DNA of 7,909 bases, taken from assembly GCA_005791325.1 (NCBI GenBank), contig SXXA01000095.1, positions 1 to 7,909 of the forward strand, given 5' to 3'. The position numbers and the translations under genes are program-made. Below the pieces are notes generated by a model. The model did not search any database and had not been told where the DNA came from. It saw nothing but the letters and a program-made list of their open reading frames with translations. Below, one piece after another: positions 6,687 through 7,909 of this stretch. Every line of letters starts with the position of its first letter. Position 1 is the first letter of the stretch. The DNA is from Actinomycetota bacterium. Its GTDB lineage: Bacteria > Margulisbacteria > Marinamargulisbacteria > SXXA01.

Positions 6687-6737
6687 AGCATTATCTCGGC
6701 CTTTATTTGCTCAACAACCATTGTTCAAACTTGCTTA

Positions 6738-6755
6738 TCATCTCATATTAGATGA
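6738..6755 (-). other. Short inverted repeat in the leader of the transglutaminase-like gene
   Basis: TCATCT and AGATGA are separated by a six-base loop, about 25-40 bases after the predicted transcription start and about 50 bases before the ATG. It could be a small RNA hairpin or an operator half-site pair. A six-pair AT-rich stem is weak and may be chance. Confidence 0.3.
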
Positions 6756-6784
6756 CACCCATCGTTTGATAATAAAAGTTGTAC

Positions 6785-6813
6785 ATTATATCGCAAGTTG
6801 ATACATCTCGCAA
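6785..6813 (-). promoter_or_regulatory. Sigma-70-type promoter for the transglutaminase-like gene
   Basis: TTGCGA (6808-6813) lies exactly 17 bases upstream of a perfect TATAAT (6785-6790). Transcription would start near 6778, leaving a leader of about 90 bases. TTGCGA also recurs directly against the -10 box (6791-6796). The rest of the 214-base gap (6687-6900) shows no gene. No clear terminator follows the Omp85 gene; the only hairpin (6840-6868) has a 17-base loop and no T tract on this strand. Confidence 0.65.
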
Positions 6814-6900
6814 AAGAAATACGTCACACCTTCCTTATAGAGTGGCCTCCTTCCCTTGATCACCACTCATTCTACCCCCTTTTTTTATCGATACCCCAAG

Positions 6901-7909
6901 TTAAAACACATGCCCCAATCCAAAATGGATCATCCATTCTTGGCCATACGCCACGTCAAATCGCAAGGGGCCAACCGGTGAACTGAATCGAACCCCTAGC
7001 CCAAATGATGAGCGATAAGGGGCGTTCAACACATTCACTTCCCCACTACCTGCATACCCGATATCCCAAAACAAAACGCCCGTAAACAAACTGCTCAATC
7101 GATGGCGCGTCTCAATATTCAATAAACTTTGGGTATTACCCAAAAATGGGGGTGCTGTCTCTCGATACCCACGCAAGGTGTTCGGCCCCCCTAACACAAA
7201 CCCCTCATTTTCAAAGGTAAAGGTGCCCGTAGAATGGGGCACAAACGTTCCCCACATCCAACGGGCCGCCACCATGTGATCGGGATGTAAATCCCAATAC
7301 CCGCTTAATTGGCTCACCGTTCGCTGAAAGTGCAACCCCCCTAACTCAATATCACCCAGTCGCCCCCCAATCTCCTGAGTAAGGGACCATAGCACTCCGT
7401 TGCGGGGATCCCGGCTATCTTGAACCGTTTGGTAGAGCATGCCCCAACTCAACGATCGAATTAAATAGGATGGAATATTGGCTTTGGGCTCAACCGATTC
7501 GTGTAAATACCGCCACGTCCACTTTAAATCATCCAATGGCATCCACACCACCGTGACATCACTGCCCGATCGCACATTATTAAACGCCACCCTTGATTGA
7601 CTCGACAAATCCTTGGTTAAAAATTCAGACCTTGTTTCTTGCCAACTCCCCACATTAACCGCCAAGGGCACCCAATTAAAGAGCCAAGGTTGAAAATATC
7701 GCACCGAATACCCTTGGATTCCCCACTGATTTTGATACGCAACCTGTATTTTAAGCGACAAATAATCACTGGGCAAAATAAGGTGGCGATAATCTGAACG
7801 AATAAATCCTGTAATCGGGTTTTCCCCCGCTTTATCTGTATATTCAAACCCCGCATCCACTTTATTTTGCTTGCGTAAACGGATTGGAAAATCAAGCACC
7901 AAATCTCGC
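6901..7909 (-). CDS. Omp85/BamA-family outer-membrane beta-barrel, C-terminal part (partial)
   Basis: About 335 C-terminal residues are visible; the 5' end lies beyond the right edge, and the first visible codons (R-D-L) show the frame is already open there. Omp85 proteins insert or export proteins across the outer membrane (BamA, TamA and two-partner secretion types). The sequence shows alternating hydrophobic and aromatic strands, 'RDPRNGVLW' near 166-174 of the visible part, the conserved loop-6 motif 'GGPNTLRGYRE' near 240-250, 'NTQSLLNIETRHRL' just after it, and a typical barrel end 'GPLRFDVAYG' with a terminal 'HFGLGHVF'. The final phenylalanine fits the C-terminal beta-signal. No POTRA domain can be seen in this part, so BamA, TamA and related types cannot be separated. 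Its presence argues strongly for a double-membrane cell. It is not obviously co-transcribed with the downstream gene, which has its own promoter. Confidence 0.9.
   Translation of the reverse strand, partial: RDLVLDFPIRLRKQNKVDAGFEYTDKAGENPITGFIRSDYRHLILPSDYLSLKIQVAYQNQWGIQGYSVRYFQPWLFNWVPLAVNVGSWQETRSEFLTKDLSSQSRVAFNNVRSGSDVTVVWMPLDDLKWTWRYLHESVEPKANIPSYLIRSLSWGMLYQTVQDSRDPRNGVLWSLTQEIGGRLGDIELGGLHFQRTVSQLSGYWDLHPDHMVAARWMWGTFVPHSTGTFTFENEGFVLGGPNTLRGYRETAPPFLGNTQSLLNIETRHRLSSLFTGVLFWDIGYAGSGEVNVLNAPYRSSFGLGVRFSSPVGPLRFDVAYGQEWMIHFGLGHVF

Noticed and set aside
6840..6885. Hairpin GAGTGG/CCACTC with a nearby run of T on the plus strand
   Set aside because: The T run is well separated from the stem and there is no plus-strand gene to terminate; on the minus strand no T tract follows the stem.

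Overview
The window reads as a gene-dense chromosomal segment from a Gram-negative (diderm) bacterium. An Omp85-family outer-membrane barrel and several predicted exported proteins support the double membrane. bS20, RsmI, TatD and an FtsK/SpoIIIE translocase mark it as ordinary bacterial core genome. I cannot assign a phylum from the sequence alone. No tRNA, rRNA, CRISPR array, insertion sequence or phage gene is visible. Every supportable gene lies on the minus strand, so the window is read from high to low coordinates. The coding strand is noticeably G-rich and C-poor.

Layout in the direction of transcription: the 3' part of an Omp85/BamA-like barrel (7909 to 6901, cut by the window edge). 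A 214-base gap follows, holding a good sigma-70-type promoter (TTGCGA, 17 bases, TATAAT) that faces a transglutaminase-like cysteine protease gene (6686 to 5817). Next is a 179-base gap with a weak candidate terminator, a weak candidate promoter and an AT palindrome that abuts the Shine-Dalgarno of rpsT. From rpsT onward eight genes are packed end to end with gaps of at most 10 bases or short overlaps: rpsT, an exported DUF192 protein, ftsK/spoIIIE, an exported MsrB, a 61-residue unrecognised protein, rsmI, tatD, and the start of a GspF/PilC-type inner-membrane gene that runs off the left edge.

The compact cluster probably forms one transcription unit, and translational coupling is likely at most junctions. 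It mixes translation (S20, 16S rRNA methylation by RsmI), DNA handling (FtsK, TatD), envelope functions (DUF192, MsrB) and the pilus/secretion platform (GspF/PilC). This looks like a housekeeping operon, not a defence or metabolic island. I found no convincing new biological system. The items most worth a second look are the 61-residue protein, the exported MsrB that starts inside ftsK, and the palindrome at the rpsT ribosome binding site.
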